NCBI GenBank assembly: GCA_038204345.1
Contig: JBBRDB010000125.1
Span: 1 to 7,710, forward strand
DNA length: 7,710 nucleotides
Source of the DNA: JAHJSA01 sp038204345
GTDB lineage: Bacteria > Actinomycetota > Thermoleophilia > RBG-16-64-13
Direction: 5' to 3'
The notes below the pieces were generated by a model. That model had not been told where the DNA came from. It searched no databases and saw nothing but the letters and a program-made list of their open reading frames with translations. Shown piece after piece: positions 7,016 to 7,710 of this stretch (the stretch's first letter is position 1; each line of letters opens with the position of its first letter). Both the position numbers and the translations under genes were made by a program.

Positions 7016-7021
7016 ATTATA
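7016..7021 (-). promoter_or_regulatory. Perfect -10 box for the hyp operon, leaderless start likely
   Basis: The minus strand reads TATAAT at 7021-7016, followed by CCCTGAC and then the hypD ATG (7008). A transcript starting the usual 6-9 bases downstream would begin at or within two bases of the ATG. The ATG has no ribosome site, which agrees. No good -35 is visible 16-18 bases upstream (TCCGGT at 7044-7039) and there is no TGn extension. Confidence 0.5.
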
Positions 7022-7045
7022 GCCGGGGATCGCTCCGGACCGGAT

Positions 7046-7072
7046 GCCGTCGCTTGAACCGGCGCGAGCGGC
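7046..7072 (-). terminator. Possible hairpin terminator after murB, no U-tract
   Basis: Starting three bases after the murB stop, minus-strand GCCGCTCGC (7072-7064) pairs with GCGACGGC (7053-7046): eight base pairs with one bulged C (7068) and a ten-base loop. No T-run follows, so it is not a classical intrinsic terminator; some high-GC bacteria use such stems. Together with the TATAAT downstream it would separate murB from the hyp genes. Confidence 0.32.
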
Positions 7073-7074
7073 GG

Positions 7075-7710
7075 TCACCATGGCGGGGAGAAGCCCAGAC
7101 ACACCGGCTCCACGGTGAGTCGTATGTCGAACTCGTCAGAGACGGCGCCGCGCACGGTGGCGGCCAGTTCAAGCACGTCGGCGGTCGTTGCTCCACCCAG
7201 GTTAACAAGGGCCAAAGCGTGGCGGGTCGAGACCCCGACCCGGCCGACACGGTAGCCCCGTGCCACTCCCGCCCGCTCGATGAGCCAGGCCGCCGACAGC
7301 TTGACCTGGTCATGACCGACCGGATGCGCTGAGATCTCCTCGCGTCTGGCGAGACCGCGTCGCTCCGCCATCGTGATGAGCGACTCCGCCTCGTGAACAG
7401 AGACGATAGGGTTGGTGAAGAAGGAGCCCACGCTGCGGCGGTTCTCATCGGAGGGGTCGAGGATCATCGACTTCCGCCGTCGCACGCCGATGACGGCCTC
7501 TCGCGCCTCGGCGAGCGACGGCGAGGAGGATGTACATTCCCGAGCCAGATCCGGGTAGGCGACGGTGGGCGGGCCATCGGGATGTAGACGGAAGGATGCC
7601 TGCAGCACAACATATTCGTCCGGGTTCCGCCGGAAACGACTGTCGCGGTATCCGAACGCGCAGTCCGCAGAGTCCAATTCCACTACCGACAAGGAAGTGC
7701 GATCGAGCAC
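7075..7710 (-). CDS. murB: MurB, UDP-N-acetylenolpyruvoylglucosamine reductase, N-terminal half outside window
   Basis: MurB reduces UDP-GlcNAc-enolpyruvate to UDP-MurNAc with NADPH and FAD in cytosolic peptidoglycan precursor synthesis. The visible 211 residues are the C-terminal part, numbered from the right window edge. FGYRDSRFR (19-27) carries the catalytic arginine (22) of the E. coli-type GYR motif. SVGSFFTNP (93-101) carries the active-site serine (95), KLSAAWLIERAG (137-148) follows, and TVEPVCLGF (199-207) holds the final catalytic glutamate (201). All three catalytic positions seen in E. coli MurB are therefore kept. The FAD-binding domain lies outside, so the GTG at the edge is not a start. 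The sequence is closest in my recollection to actinobacterial MurB. It is a housekeeping gene, not part of hydrogenase maturation. Confidence 0.95.
   Translation of the reverse strand: MLDRTSLSVVELDSADCAFGYRDSRFRRNPDEYVVLQASFRLHPDGPPTVAYPDLARECTSSSPSLAEAREAVIGVRRRKSMILDPSDENRRSVGSFFTNPIVSVHEAESLITMAERRGLARREEISAHPVGHDQVKLSAAWLIERAGVARGYRVGRVGVSTRHALALVNLGGATTADVLELAATVRGAVSDEFDIRLTVEPVCLGFSPPW

Noticed and set aside
7708..7710. GTG at the right edge as the murB start
   Set aside because: The protein would lack the FAD-binding half of MurB, so the gene clearly continues beyond the window.
1..7710. CRISPR arrays, tRNA or rRNA genes, insertion sequences, toxin-antitoxin or phage-defence modules
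   Set aside because: No regularly spaced repeats, tRNA-like folds, transposase motifs or defence domains were seen by eye on either strand.

Overview
The window is GC-rich, densely packed bacterial DNA. Four of the seven visible start codons are GTG: the MFS transporter, the winged-helix protein, the YihY protein and HypE. The C-terminal half of MurB at the right edge, with its GSFFTNP block and KLSAAWLIERAG block, looks like the actinobacterial form of the enzyme. Together these suggest a member of the Actinobacteriota or a similar high-GC lineage. The hydrogenase maturation genes imply a [NiFe]-hydrogenase elsewhere in the genome and so H2 metabolism. The lineage is an inference from resemblance, not a measured placement.

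Left part (1 to 3516, + strand). A glycerate 2-kinase of the GckA/TtuD (MOFRL) family, cut off at its N-terminus by the window edge, is followed after 4 bases by a 12-helix MFS transporter, so the two are very likely co-transcribed. A 113-base gap holds a weak promoter candidate, a long-range inverted repeat and a strong Shine-Dalgarno. It leads to a small winged-helix protein whose 3' end overlaps the start of a YihY/BrkB-family membrane protein by 14 bases.

Right part (3513 to 7710, - strand). Transcription runs leftwards through murB (N-terminal half outside the window), a 66-base gap with a possible terminator hairpin and a perfect TATAAT box, and then hypD, hypE, hypA and hypB. The hyp genes are tightly packed: hypD and hypE overlap by 4 bases, hypE and hypA are 31 bases apart, and hypA and hypB overlap by 14. 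HypD and HypE act in making the Fe(CN)2CO group of [NiFe]-hydrogenase, with HypC and HypF as known partners. HypA and HypB deliver nickel. No hypC or hypF lies within the window. hypB and yihY converge and share a CTAG that supplies both TAG stops.

I found no convincing undescribed multi-gene system. The most useful leads are the unnamed winged-helix gene coupled to yihY, the apparently leaderless hypD promoter, the missing hypC next to hypD, and the unusual ends of HypB. No stretch longer than 300 bases lacks a gene; the largest gap is 113 bases.
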